Shown here: one piece after another, positions 38,493 to 46,029 of the stretch
Layout: the number at the start of each line of letters is the position of its first letter
Numbering within the stretch: the first letter of the stretch is position 1
NCBI RefSeq assembly: GCF_000409775.1
Contig: NZ_KE332388.1
Coordinates: 802,777 to 866,776, forward strand
DNA: 64,000 nucleotides
Direction of reading: 5' to 3'
Source of the DNA: Litchfieldella anticariensis FP35 = DSM 16096
GTDB lineage: Bacteria > Pseudomonadota > Gammaproteobacteria > Pseudomonadales > Halomonadaceae
Made by a program: the position numbers and the translations under genes
The notes under the pieces: generated by a model
Seen by the model: only the letters and a program-made list of their open reading frames with translations
Database searches by the model: none
What the model was told of the DNA's origin: nothing

Positions 38493-38804
38493 AACCAAAC
38501 ACGGCGTAGAGACCTTAACCAGACGCTTGCCGGTGACCGCGCCGATGGTGGCGGCAAGGTGCCCACCCTGCTCGAGCCGCTGCACGGCCAGACGGAAGTG
38601 CTTGGTTTCCTGGCCAGCCGGTTGAGCCAATACTGGGCCGACTACCAATGGCGCGAAGCCAATATCAACGGTGGCCCCGGCTTCGTGATGCATCGACAAG
38701 GCACCGTCACAGCCGTGGTCACCTTCGGCTTCGATCCTTCGGGCCAGGCTACGGATATCTTCATCGTGCGCAATCCCGACAAGCTGGCACGGCTGACGTT
38801 ATGA
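38493..38804 (+). pseudogene. C-terminal remnant of an ECF41/SigJ-type sigma factor
   Basis: The frame opens after a stop at 38490 and encodes only the SnoaL-like C-terminal domain of ECF41 sigma factors. Both diagnostic motifs are present: DGGGK (around 38541-38555) followed by PLHGQTEVLGFLASRL, and NPDKL at 38772-38786. The sigma2 and sigma4 regions are absent, so it cannot work as a sigma factor. It meets the TetR remnant end to end and overlaps the following LysR gene by six bases. Confidence 0.72.
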
Positions 38805-39719
38805 ATCGCGCTCGATAATGGAACGGCAGGCATTTTCTCTCGACAGGGAATCCAACAGTCCCATGATCCAGTCGCGCACGGCAGCGATAGCCGGCTCCTC
38901 GAGCCGCTCGGGTGGGTAGACGAGATGGAAGGGAGCGGCTTTTATCTCGGGGCCGAACGGTTGAACCAGGCGCCCCTGACGCAGCTCCTCCTCGATCAGG
39001 TATCGGCTCATCAGGGCTACGCCCTGCCCGTCCAGCGCGGCGGTGATGCCGTGGGTTTCGTCGGAGAACAATAGCCTGGCGCTAACGTCGAGCCCCGGCA
39101 CCTGGACCTGACGCTGCCAGGCCGCCCAGTCCACCGGCGTGGGCGAAGAGAAGTGGAGCAAGGTATAGCGCACCAGCTCGGCAGGTTCCCGCAGCTTAAG
39201 CACTGGGCTGCAGGCCGGTATGAATACATTGTCGAACAGCTTCTCGGCCACCAGGCCGGGCCAGGGGCCCTCACCATAGCGAATCGCCATATCGGCGACG
39301 ACGCCATCCAGAGCGACCGCTTCGTGAGAGACCTGGATGCTCAAGTCGATCTGCGGATGCGCGTCACGCAGAAGACAGACCCAAGGCAGCAGCCAGCGCG
39401 CGGCCACGGCCGGCGTGGTGGAGAGGGTTACCGCCTGCCGCGCCGGCGGCCGGCGCAGCTTGGTTACCGTCTCGGCGATGGCATCGAAGGAGTCACTCAG
39501 CACGCTTAGCAGCGTCTGGCCCTGAGCCGTCAGCACCAGCTGTCGCGGCCGGCGGACAAACAAGACCACACCCAAGCTCTCCTCGAGCTGACGAATCTGG
39601 TGACTGACAGCCGTCGGCGTGACCGAGAGTTCCTCGGCCGCCCGCTTGGCACTGAGGTGTCGCGCCACCGCCTCGAAGGCGCGCAGGGCGGAAAGAGAGG
39701 GTAGTCGGCGCGGCATCAT
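38799..39719 (-). CDS. LysR-family regulator (GcvA-like), divergent from AzoR copy 2
   Basis: 306 residues with the same GcvA-type head as the regulator at 14.6 kb: LRAFEAVARHLSAKRAAEELSVTPTAVSHQIRQLE in outline. The effector domain has MAIRYGEGPWPG, equivalent to the AIRYGVGPYP of the other copy. It is transcribed away from the AzoR-like gene across a 139-base gap, repeating the layout seen at 14.6-16.3 kb. Its 3' end runs into the ECF41 remnant. Confidence 0.87.
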   Translation of the reverse strand: MMPRRLPSLSALRAFEAVARHLSAKRAAEELSVTPTAVSHQIRQLEESLGVVLFVRRPRQLVLTAQGQTLLSVLSDSFDAIAETVTKLRRPPARQAVTLSTTPAVAARWLLPWVCLLRDAHPQIDLSIQVSHEAVALDGVVADMAIRYGEGPWPGLVAEKLFDNVFIPACSPVLKLREPAELVRYTLLHFSSPTPVDWAAWQRQVQVPGLDVSARLLFSDETHGITAALDGQGVALMSRYLIEEELRQGRLVQPFGPEIKAAPFHLVYPPERLEEPAIAAVRDWIMGLLDSLSRENACRSIIERDS

Positions 39720-39858
39720 GGCTGAGTTTTATTTTCCATTAGCGAAAAAGAATCGTCGTTTGTCGCCTCACAAGGCTTTTGTTTTGATGATTTAAGCCAC
39801 AAGCATAACTGAAACCAACTCACTCAAACGATCCTACACTCAGCGAAGGAGAAATCAC

Positions 39859-40578
39859 ATGACGCGTCTACTTCATCTCGATGCCAGCCCACGCCCCGGC
39901 CGCGCCGGTACACATGACCACGGCTCGCATACCCGTCGATTGACCCATCATTTCATTTCGCACTGGCACGCCCTGGAGTCGGATGCCGAAGTTGTCTATC
40001 GCGACATCGGCGCGAACCCGCCGCAACTGACCAGCGTCGAGTGGATCGAGGCCGAATTCACGCCCGCTGAACAAAAGTCGGAGTCAATGCAAGCAGTCCT
40101 TGCCGATAGCAATGCCCTGGTCGATGAGGTCGTCCAGGCTGACATCCTGGTGCTCGGCGTGCCCATGTACAACTTCGGCATGCCGGCCGCCTTCAAGGCC
40201 TGGATCGACAACATCGTCCGTATTGGTCGCACCGTCGACTTCGATATGAAGTACGGCGCCCATCCCTACGTGCCGCTGGAACACTACGTGCCGCTGCTGG
40301 CCGACCGCCCCCGGCATGCGGTGCTGCTCTCCTCACGCGGCGGATTCGGCTTCGACCGGCCAGGCCCCCTAGCGGACTTCAACCACCTTGAGCCGAGCGT
40401 GCGCACCGCGCTGCAGTTCATCGGCATCGGCGGCTTCCACGACATCGCCATCGAGCACCAGGAGGAAGGTGGCGAAGCACTGGCAGCCTCGACCGAAAGC
40501 GCCCTGGCGCGCATCGACCGGCTGGTCGAGAGCTTGCATAGTGAAATGGCTATGCCGCGTCTGTCACAGCCAGCATGA
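39859..40578 (+). CDS. FMN-dependent NADH-azoreductase-like flavoprotein (copy 2)
   Basis: 239 residues with GAAGGAG upstream. It begins TRLLHLDASPRPGRAGTHDH and contains VPMYNFGMPAAFKAWIDNIVRIGRT, the flavin-binding loop shared with copy 1 at 15.6 kb; extra residues lie between GRTVDFD and the LLADRP segment. It is expected to reduce quinones or azo compounds with NAD(P)H. A terminator hairpin follows. Paired with its own LysR regulator. Confidence 0.85.
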   Translation: MTRLLHLDASPRPGRAGTHDHGSHTRRLTHHFISHWHALESDAEVVYRDIGANPPQLTSVEWIEAEFTPAEQKSESMQAVLADSNALVDEVVQADILVLGVPMYNFGMPAAFKAWIDNIVRIGRTVDFDMKYGAHPYVPLEHYVPLLADRPRHAVLLSSRGGFGFDRPGPLADFNHLEPSVRTALQFIGIGGFHDIAIEHQEEGGEALAASTESALARIDRLVESLHSEMAMPRLSQPA

Positions 40579-40604
40579 ATGACAGCTTTGCCGGATAGCC
40601 AACA

Positions 40605-40625
40605 CCGGGGCGTATGACGCCCCGG
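40605..40625 (+). terminator. Terminator hairpin after AzoR copy 2
   Basis: CCGGGGCGT and ACGCCCCGG form a perfect 9-bp stem with a 3-base loop, 26 bases after the stop codon. A short pyrimidine tract follows (CCTCCTTCCT). Confidence 0.65.
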
Positions 40626-40676
40626 CCTCCTTCCTGTAGCCTCGACCGGATAGCGCCTTGTCGAAAGGACACCGAC

Positions 40677-41123
40677 ATGCTGATCAAACCCGTACCCAGC
40701 GCCAAAGCCCCTCTCGATCTTCTGCTGGAAGCAGATCCATCAGTAGACAAAATCCGTCGCTATCTTGAGAATTCGAGCTGCTACGTCGCGACAATCGGCA
40801 ATAAAACGGTCGGGGCTTACGTCATTCAGCCCATCATGGATGGCGTATTTGAGCTGATGAACATCGCGGTCGCCCCAGCGCATCAAGGGAAAGGCATTGG
40901 TGCAAAGCTGCTGGAGCATGCCGTGAAGAAGGCCCGCGAGCTAGGCGCAGGACGCCTGGAACTGGGCACCGGCACCTTTGGTTACCAGCTCGCCTTCTAC
41001 CAGCGCGCGGGATTTCGGGCCGTCGCCGTGGAGCGGGATCACTTCCTCACCCACTACGACGAGCCAATCTACGAGAACGGCATCCAGTACAAGGACAGGC
41101 TGCGGCTGGCCCTCGAGTTCTGA
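40677..41123 (+). CDS. GNAT-family N-acetyltransferase
   Basis: 148 residues from the ATG at 40677, with AAAGGA upstream. The acetyl-CoA binding motif A is clear (LMNIAVAPAHQGKGIGAKLLEHAVKKARE in outline, with the Q-x-x-G-x-G/A turn QGKGIG), followed by LAFYQRAGFRAVAVERDHF. The substrate is unknown. Placed alone between a terminator and the DUF899 unit. Confidence 0.86.
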   Translation: MLIKPVPSAKAPLDLLLEADPSVDKIRRYLENSSCYVATIGNKTVGAYVIQPIMDGVFELMNIAVAPAHQGKGIGAKLLEHAVKKARELGAGRLELGTGTFGYQLAFYQRAGFRAVAVERDHFLTHYDEPIYENGIQYKDRLRLALEF

Positions 41124-41297
41124 TTAGCTCGCCGACCCTCGGTACGTACCACCCTAAGAAGCTTGGCTCACCGCCGCCTTGTCCGTCACCGGGTCGACCT
41201 TGCGCGAGCGCTCCTGCACCACCTCGGCGATGAACTGCAGACCCAGACGATGCGGCTGACGTGCCTGGCGAATGATGGCTGAATTCGCTTGACTCAC

Positions 41298-41326
41298 TGT
41301 CGAATCCGGACCTTCCAAGACGACTA
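41298..41326 (+). promoter_or_regulatory. ECF42-type promoter upstream of the first DUF899 gene
   Basis: TGTCGA (41298-41303) and CGACTA (41321-41326) are exactly 17 bases apart; the start codon is 34 bases further on. The segment after it (TATCTCGTGCAACG) is nearly repeated before the second DUF899 gene. Confidence 0.78.
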
Positions 41327-41359
41327 TCTCGTGCAACGTCAGTAACAGGAGAAGTCCTC

Positions 41360-42091
41360 ATGTCAGCGCATGATCGAACATCCCAACGCATCGTTTCCCG
41401 TGACGAATGGCTCGCCGCACGCAAGGAGCTACTGACAAGGGAAAAGGAACTGACTCGCCTGCGCGACGACCTGAACGCCAAGCGCCGCGCCTTGCCGTGG
41501 GTGAAAGTCGAGAAGGAGTACGTGTTCGAAACGCTTGAGGGTCGCAAGACGCTCGCCGAACTATTCGACGGGCGTAGCCAATTGATCGTCCACCACTTCA
41601 TGTTTGGCCCCGGCTGGGAAGCGGGCTGTATCGGCTGCTCCTTCACAGCTGATCACATCGAAAGCACACGGGTGCATCTCGAACACCATGACGTAAGCCT
41701 GGTGCGAGTCTCGCGGGCCCCACTCGACGAGATCGAGGCCTATCGTAAGCGCATGAGTTGGCGCGTGAAGTGGGTTTCCTCGCACGACAGCGACTTCAAC
41801 TATGACTATCGCGTCTCGTTCAGCCCCGAGGAGATCGCCAAGGGCGCGGTTGAGTACAACTATACGACGACCGACGTCTCGATTGAGGATCTGAGCGGTC
41901 TTAGTGTGTTCTTCCGGGACACCAGTGGCGACATTTTCCACACCTATTCGACCTACGGGCGCGGCGACGAACTCGTCGACAGCACCTACATGCTGCTCGA
42001 CATGACACCGAAGGGTCGCAACGAAACGGGGCCTCATCACAACCTGATGGACTGGGTGAAACGCCACGACGAGTACGAAGTGGCAGGATAG
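41360..42091 (+). CDS. DUF899 thioredoxin-like protein (copy 1)
   Basis: 243 residues. DUF899 proteins have a thioredoxin-like fold. Visible landmarks are IVSRDEWLAARKELLTREKELT at the N terminus, KVEKEYVF, LIVHHFMFGPGWEAGCIGCSF with a CxxC pair (CIGC), and VSSHDSDFNYDY. The cysteine pair suggests a thiol redox or peroxide-related role, but no activity is established. AGGAG lies upstream of the start. It is driven by an ECF42-type promoter and is homologous to the protein at 43.9 kb. Confidence 0.87.
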   Translation: MSAHDRTSQRIVSRDEWLAARKELLTREKELTRLRDDLNAKRRALPWVKVEKEYVFETLEGRKTLAELFDGRSQLIVHHFMFGPGWEAGCIGCSFTADHIESTRVHLEHHDVSLVRVSRAPLDEIEAYRKRMSWRVKWVSSHDSDFNYDYRVSFSPEEIAKGAVEYNYTTTDVSIEDLSGLSVFFRDTSGDIFHTYSTYGRGDELVDSTYMLLDMTPKGRNETGPHHNLMDWVKRHDEYEVAG

Positions 42092-42106
42092 GCCTGGGTT
42101 GGGAAG

Positions 42107-43009
42107 TCAGTGTTTCCCAAGATAGTCACGCAGGAAATCCACGAAAACACGCACCTTGGCGGGCACGTGCCGCCCCGGCGGGTAGACCGCATGAACACCA
42201 CCTTCAGGGAGCGACCAGTCCTCCAGTATTCTCACCAGCCTGCCGGCGCGGATTTCCGCGTCGGCAGGGGTATCCGCCAGCACTGAGACGCCAGCACCGG
42301 CGGCTAGCAGAGTGCTCAACGCCCCGGCGGAGTTGGCCTTCAAACGCGCATGCACCTGAACCTTGCGCTCTTCCTGTTCCTTGCGGAAGGTCCAAGTCAA
42401 CGGCGAAGGCAATCGCGTGAAGGCGACCCAGTCGAGGCGGCTGAGTTCCTCCGGCTGCCGGGGGATGCCGTGTCTTTCGAGATAAACCGGCGAGCTCACC
42501 ACATATTGGCGAAAACTGCCCAGCCGGCTGGAGCGTAGAGAAGAATCCCTCAACCAACCCGCCCGGATCGCCAGGTCGATGCCCTCCTTGATCATGTCGC
42601 TCACCCGATCATCGCTACGCAGTTCGATGGCAAGCTCGGGATGTTCCGCACTGAACTTCACTACCGCCGAGCCGATGACCTGCGCGGCATAACCTTCCGG
42701 TGCCGTGATGCGTAACTCCCCTCTCAAGGTGTGCCGATGCGATTCCACTATGCTTACCGCTTCTCCCAGCCCATCCAACAAGGGGCGACATTCGCGATAG
42801 AAGGATTCACCCGCCTGGGTCAGGTTGACCCGGCGAGTGGTGCGGTGAAACAACGCGACACCCAACCGCTCTTCCAATTGACGAATCTGTAGACTCACTC
42901 GGGTCTTGGTGCATCCCAGCCGTTCCGCCGCGGCGGTGAAGCTACCCGCCTCCACCAGAGCGACGAAGATCGGTAACCCATTGAGATCCAGACCATCGCT
43001 GTTGGCCAT
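42107..43009 (-). CDS. LysR-family regulator, divergent from an NmrA-like gene
   Basis: 300 residues from the ATG at 43009, which has AGGAG 5 bases upstream; a start at 43033 would fall inside the dyad described at 43030. The HTH GSFTAAAERLGCTKTRVSLQIRQLE and the linker LTQAGESFYRECRPLLDGLGEAVS are typical of the DmlR/CrgA group. It likely controls the NAD(P)H-binding protein gene transcribed in the other direction. Confidence 0.87.
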   Translation of the reverse strand: MANSDGLDLNGLPIFVALVEAGSFTAAAERLGCTKTRVSLQIRQLEERLGVALFHRTTRRVNLTQAGESFYRECRPLLDGLGEAVSIVESHRHTLRGELRITAPEGYAAQVIGSAVVKFSAEHPELAIELRSDDRVSDMIKEGIDLAIRAGWLRDSSLRSSRLGSFRQYVVSSPVYLERHGIPRQPEELSRLDWVAFTRLPSPLTWTFRKEQEERKVQVHARLKANSAGALSTLLAAGAGVSVLADTPADAEIRAGRLVRILEDWSLPEGGVHAVYPPGRHVPAKVRVFVDFLRDYLGKH

Positions 43010-43029
43010 CTCGGCTCCTAAATTGTTAT

Positions 43030-43058
43030 TCAATCAACAACAGTAAAATATTGATTGA
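43030..43058. promoter_or_regulatory. Perfect dyad between LysR and NmrA-like genes
   Basis: TCAATCAA and TTGATTGA are a perfect 8-bp inverted repeat separated by 13 bases, in an AT-rich intergenic region between divergent genes. This is a good candidate for the LysR binding site. Confidence 0.6.
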
Positions 43059-43137
43059 GATATTTTTCACATCAATTTTCAAGATAACAATAGCCGCACC
43101 ATTGTTGTCATTACTTATCTTTGAGGAGAGGGACTCT

Positions 43138-43776
43138 ATGAAGATTGCACTGATCGGCGCCAGCGGTTTCATCGGCTCGGCACTGCGCGAAGAAGCCTTG
43201 CACCGTGGCCATCAGGTCAAGGCACTGGTCACCCAACCCGAGCGCATCGCAGCACGACCCAACCTGACAATCGAAAAGAGTGACGTACTCGATAGCCAGG
43301 CACTCACGGAGCAGCTGCGTGGGGCCGACGTGGTACTCAGCGCCTTCAGCGGCCATGCCCAGCAGGACGTTCGCGGCTATTACGTCCAAGGGTTCGATTC
43401 GATCCTTGCCGCCACCCAGGCCGCCGGTGTCGAACGCCTGCTGGTCGTCGGTGGTGCCGGTTCGCTGGAAGTGGCTCCCGGCAAGTTGCTGATCGATACG
43501 CCCGATTTCCCCGCCGAATACAAGACTTCCGCCGAAGGTGCCAAGGCGGCTCTGGAGCAACTGCGCGATCAGGATGCTCAAACCTGGACCTTTCTCTCCC
43601 CCGCGGCCGAAATATTCCCCGGCGAGCGCACCGGTAACTTCCGGCTCGGCAGCGACCAACTACTCGTCGACGCTGAGGGCAACAGCCTCATCTCGGTGCA
43701 GGACTACGCTGTCGCCATGCTCGACGAAGCGGAAGAACCACGTCATCTCAATCAGCGCTTCTGCGTGGCATATTGA
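43138..43776 (+). CDS. NAD(P)H-binding NmrA-like reductase
   Basis: 212 residues from the ATG at 43138, with GAGGAG upstream. An N-terminal Rossmann fold (MKIALIGASGFIGSALREEALHRGH, GxxGxxG) and the VERLLVVGGAGSLEV segment place it with NmrA-like/atypical SDR proteins such as YwnB. Its substrate is unknown; relatives reduce quinones or flavins, or sense NADP. It is divergent from a LysR gene with a dyad operator between. Confidence 0.87.
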   Translation: MKIALIGASGFIGSALREEALHRGHQVKALVTQPERIAARPNLTIEKSDVLDSQALTEQLRGADVVLSAFSGHAQQDVRGYYVQGFDSILAATQAAGVERLLVVGGAGSLEVAPGKLLIDTPDFPAEYKTSAEGAKAALEQLRDQDAQTWTFLSPAAEIFPGERTGNFRLGSDQLLVDAEGNSLISVQDYAVAMLDEAEEPRHLNQRFCVAY

Positions 43777-43814
43777 CCCACGGCTCACGCCATTCCTTCC
43801 GACATAACAGCCGC

Positions 43815-43843
43815 TGTCGATTTTTGAGCGCCCCGAACGACTA
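43815..43843 (+). promoter_or_regulatory. ECF42-type promoter upstream of the second DUF899 gene
   Basis: TGTCGA (43815-43820) and CGACTA (43838-43843) are exactly 17 bases apart, 34 bases before the start codon, the same distance as at the first DUF899 gene. Confidence 0.78.
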
Positions 43844-43876
43844 TCTCCTGCAACGACAGCCACAGGAGATATCGTC

Positions 43877-44608
43877 ATGGCATACAACGAGACAGCTCAT
43901 CCGGAGATCGTCTCCCGAGACACTTGGCTCGAGGCTCGCAAGCAGCTGCTGACGAAAGAGAAGGCCCTGACCCATCAAATGGATGCGGTGAGTGCCGAGC
44001 GTCGTCGGCTACCGATGGTGAGGATCGAGAAGGACTATGTCTTCGATGGTCCCAACGGCAAGGCGCGCCTGCTCGACCTGTTCGAGGGGCGCCGCCAACT
44101 CATCGTCTACCACTTCATGTTCGACCCGGAGTGGGATAAAGGCTGCAGCGGCTGCACGGGTTTCGTGAACGCCCTCGGCGATCTCTCGCTACTGCACGAT
44201 CGCGATACCAGCTTTGCACTCGTCTCGCGCGCGCCGTTGGCCAAGCTCGAGACCTACAAGGCCCAGCAAGGCTGGCGCTGGCCCTGGGTCTCGTCTCACG
44301 GCAGCGATTTCAACTACGACTTCCATGTCACCCTCGACGAGACCGTCGCCTCCCCTGAATATAACTATCGCAACAAAGCAGAACTCGAGCAGCGCATGGG
44401 AGAACCACACTTCATGTCGGGCGAATGCCACGGCTTGAGCGTGTTCTTCCGTCTTGGCGACGAGATCTTCCACAGCTACTCGACCTATGCCCGCGGTTGC
44501 GAAAGCCTCACCGACGCTTACGCGCTTCTCGATCGAACCCCATACGGCCGCCAGGAGGACTTCGAGGATTCCCCACCGGGATGGCCCCAGAAACCGACCT
44601 ACGGTTAA
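43877..44608 (+). CDS. DUF899 thioredoxin-like protein (copy 2)
   Basis: 243 residues, the same length as copy 1. It shares [55 protein letters not shown] with a CxxC pair, [14 protein letters not shown] and the ending [12 protein letters not shown]. It differs by a region containing [26 protein letters not shown]. The two DUF899 genes probably arose by duplication; both have the same upstream promoter element at the same distance. Confidence 0.87.
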   Translation: MAYNETAHPEIVSRDTWLEARKQLLTKEKALTHQMDAVSAERRRLPMVRIEKDYVFDGPNGKARLLDLFEGRRQLIVYHFMFDPEWDKGCSGCTGFVNALGDLSLLHDRDTSFALVSRAPLAKLETYKAQQGWRWPWVSSHGSDFNYDFHVTLDETVASPEYNYRNKAELEQRMGEPHFMSGECHGLSVFFRLGDEIFHSYSTYARGCESLTDAYALLDRTPYGRQEDFEDSPPGWPQKPTYG

Positions 44609-44635
44609 CCCCTTAGTGAAAAGATTCCACCGGTG

Positions 44636-44664
44636 TGTCGAACTCGCCCAATACCGTTCGACTA
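44636..44664 (+). promoter_or_regulatory. ECF42-type promoter upstream of the PhnB-like gene
   Basis: TGTCGA (44636-44641) and CGACTA (44659-44664) are exactly 17 bases apart, 32 bases before the start codon at 44696. Confidence 0.75.
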
Positions 44665-44695
44665 GTGTGTGAAAACCCATTCGGAGGACAAGATC

Positions 44696-45121
44696 ATGCG
44701 CCTGAGTACCTATCTCATCTTCAACGGCGACTGCAAGGCCGCCTTCCAATTCTACGCACGCTGTCTCGACGGCAACATCGTGGCGATGCACACCTATGCG
44801 GAAGCCCCGGAAGAGTGCGTCCAAGAGACACCACCGGAACACCGCGACAAGATCATGCATGCTCGGCTGGAAATAGACGGCCAGTGGCTAATGGGCTCCG
44901 ACATCACACCACAGTGCCCGGCCCCCTATGAAGCCATCAAGGGCGCCCACATTACGCTTAATATCGACACCCCGGAGGACGCAGAGCGCATCTTTCAGGC
45001 CCTCGCGGACAACGGCACGGTGCAGATGCCTCTCGAGGAAACCTTCTGGGCCAAGCGTTTCGCCATGCTGACCGACAAGTACGGCGTGCCATGGATGATC
45101 AACTGCGAGAAGGAGGTGTAA
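44696..45121 (+). CDS. PhnB-like VOC protein under an ECF42-type promoter
   Basis: 141 residues from the ATG at 44696, with GGAGG 8 bases upstream. It matches PhnB-type VOC proteins: STYLIFNGDCKAAFQFYARCL, MHARLEIDGQWLMGSDI and NGTVQMPLEETFWAKRFAML. This family is commonly found beside DGPF genes in ECF42 loci. A DGPF remnant follows immediately. It resembles the protein at 34.9 kb, which lacks this promoter. Confidence 0.87.
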   Translation: MRLSTYLIFNGDCKAAFQFYARCLDGNIVAMHTYAEAPEECVQETPPEHRDKIMHARLEIDGQWLMGSDITPQCPAPYEAIKGAHITLNIDTPEDAERIFQALADNGTVQMPLEETFWAKRFAMLTDKYGVPWMINCEKEV

Positions 45122-45294
45122 CGAAGCGCTTCCCCAATCCCGCCGTCGATAGCGGCAAAGCCGAGATCGAAGTACGCCAGCTGTTCGAACTGGAGGATTT
45201 CGGCCCCAGTGAGGAAATCGAACGGCAGCGAAGCTGGTATGGCTGGCACCAGGGCCTCGTCACATACCCAAGGGTGCCAGCAATTCGTTCATGA
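45122..45294 (+). pseudogene. C-terminal remnant of a DGPF/YCII-family gene
   Basis: Directly after the PhnB-like stop codon the same frame family continues with KRFPNPAVDSGKAEIEVRQL and FELEDFGPSEEIERQ, which matches the typical C terminus of longer DGPF proteins (EVRPxxExEDFG). The first two-thirds, including the DGPF motif, are missing, and no ribosome site or start is present. The end of the frame runs into the rhomboid gene and has no family match. It looks like the second gene of an ECF42-type operon that has been deleted. Confidence 0.65.
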
Positions 45295-45865
45295 ACCGTG
45301 ATACCAGCCTCGGCTCGAGCCAGATCAGGAACACCACGCCCCAGGTCCCGCCCCACAGATGCGCACTGTGGTTGATGTTGCCGCTTCCGCGGCGTTGTGC
45401 CCAGATCGAATAGAGCACATAGACTGCAGCGAACACGATGGCCGGAACCGGGACGAAGAACACGAACAGCAGCGACCACGGCTGTAGGAGAATATAGGCA
45501 AAGAGCATGGCGGCGACCGCGCCGGAAGCTCCTAAACTTCGATATTTAGTATCGTTCCGGTGACGAAAAAAGCTGGGTAGGATCGCGATCAGGATGCCAG
45601 CCAGATAGAAGAGCCCGAACCCTACGGCGCCGATGCGCGGTGTCAGCACCTGCTCCATCACTGTACCGAAGAAATATAGGGTGACCATGTTGAACAGCAA
45701 ATGGGCACCGTCAGCGTGAATGAAACCATGGCTTAGCAGGCGCCACCACTGGCCCTTCGCCACACCAGTCGGCCAGAAGATCAGGGCATCGAGCAGACGC
45801 GGCTGCTGCCAGGCCAGCAGGGAGATGGCGACGGTAATGGCAATCAGGGCAAGGGTAATGCTCAT
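45260..45865 (-). CDS. Rhomboid-family intramembrane serine protease
   Basis: 201 residues with six hydrophobic helices. The catalytic dyad is Ser114 in GASG and His169 in NHSAHLWGG; the oxyanion motif HLLFNM (55-60) is also present. It cleaves membrane proteins inside the bilayer. The substrate is unknown. It overlaps the DGPF remnant at its 3' end. A tail of the sixth helix (GVVFLIWLEPRLV) is normal for the family. Confidence 0.9.
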   Translation of the reverse strand: MSITLALIAITVAISLLAWQQPRLLDALIFWPTGVAKGQWWRLLSHGFIHADGAHLLFNMVTLYFFGTVMEQVLTPRIGAVGFGLFYLAGILIAILPSFFRHRNDTKYRSLGASGAVAAMLFAYILLQPWSLLFVFFVPVPAIVFAAVYVLYSIWAQRRGSGNINHSAHLWGGTWGVVFLIWLEPRLVSRFMNELLAPLGM

Positions 45866-45899
45866 AGGCGCGGCTCTTCGTTCCTTGATTTCAAGTCGT

Positions 45900-46029
45900 T
45901 CAATCCTCGATCAGCCGGCGTCCCAGGCTGACCACCTCATCCTGAACGTAACCAAGTGAGCGATAGAAGGCGATGTTCTCCTCATCGCCCCTCCCTGGAC
46001 CGGTGAAATGCAGCCATTGGTAAATCAAT
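45900..46029 (-). pseudogene. C-terminal remnant of a GNAT acetyltransferase
   Basis: Between the MFS and rhomboid genes the minus strand encodes QWLHFTGPGRGDEENIAF, then YRSLGYVQDEVVSLGRRL. This ending is typical of YpeA-like N-acetyltransferases (FYxxLGYxxxxVxSLGxRLIxD). About 100 upstream residues, including the acetyl-CoA site, are missing, and the MFS stop codon marks the truncation point. Confidence 0.6.

Noticed and set aside
15529-39836. Shared words GTTTGTC and CGATCCTA in both LysR/AzoR gaps as a common operator
   Set aside because: Their spacing differs (25 against 71 bases), so they do not define one site without binding data.
41154-41336. 60-codon minus-strand frame before the first DUF899 gene
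   Set aside because: It has no ribosome site and no recognisable family, and overlaps the ECF42-type promoter. Part of it could be a remnant of an older gene, but I could not identify one.
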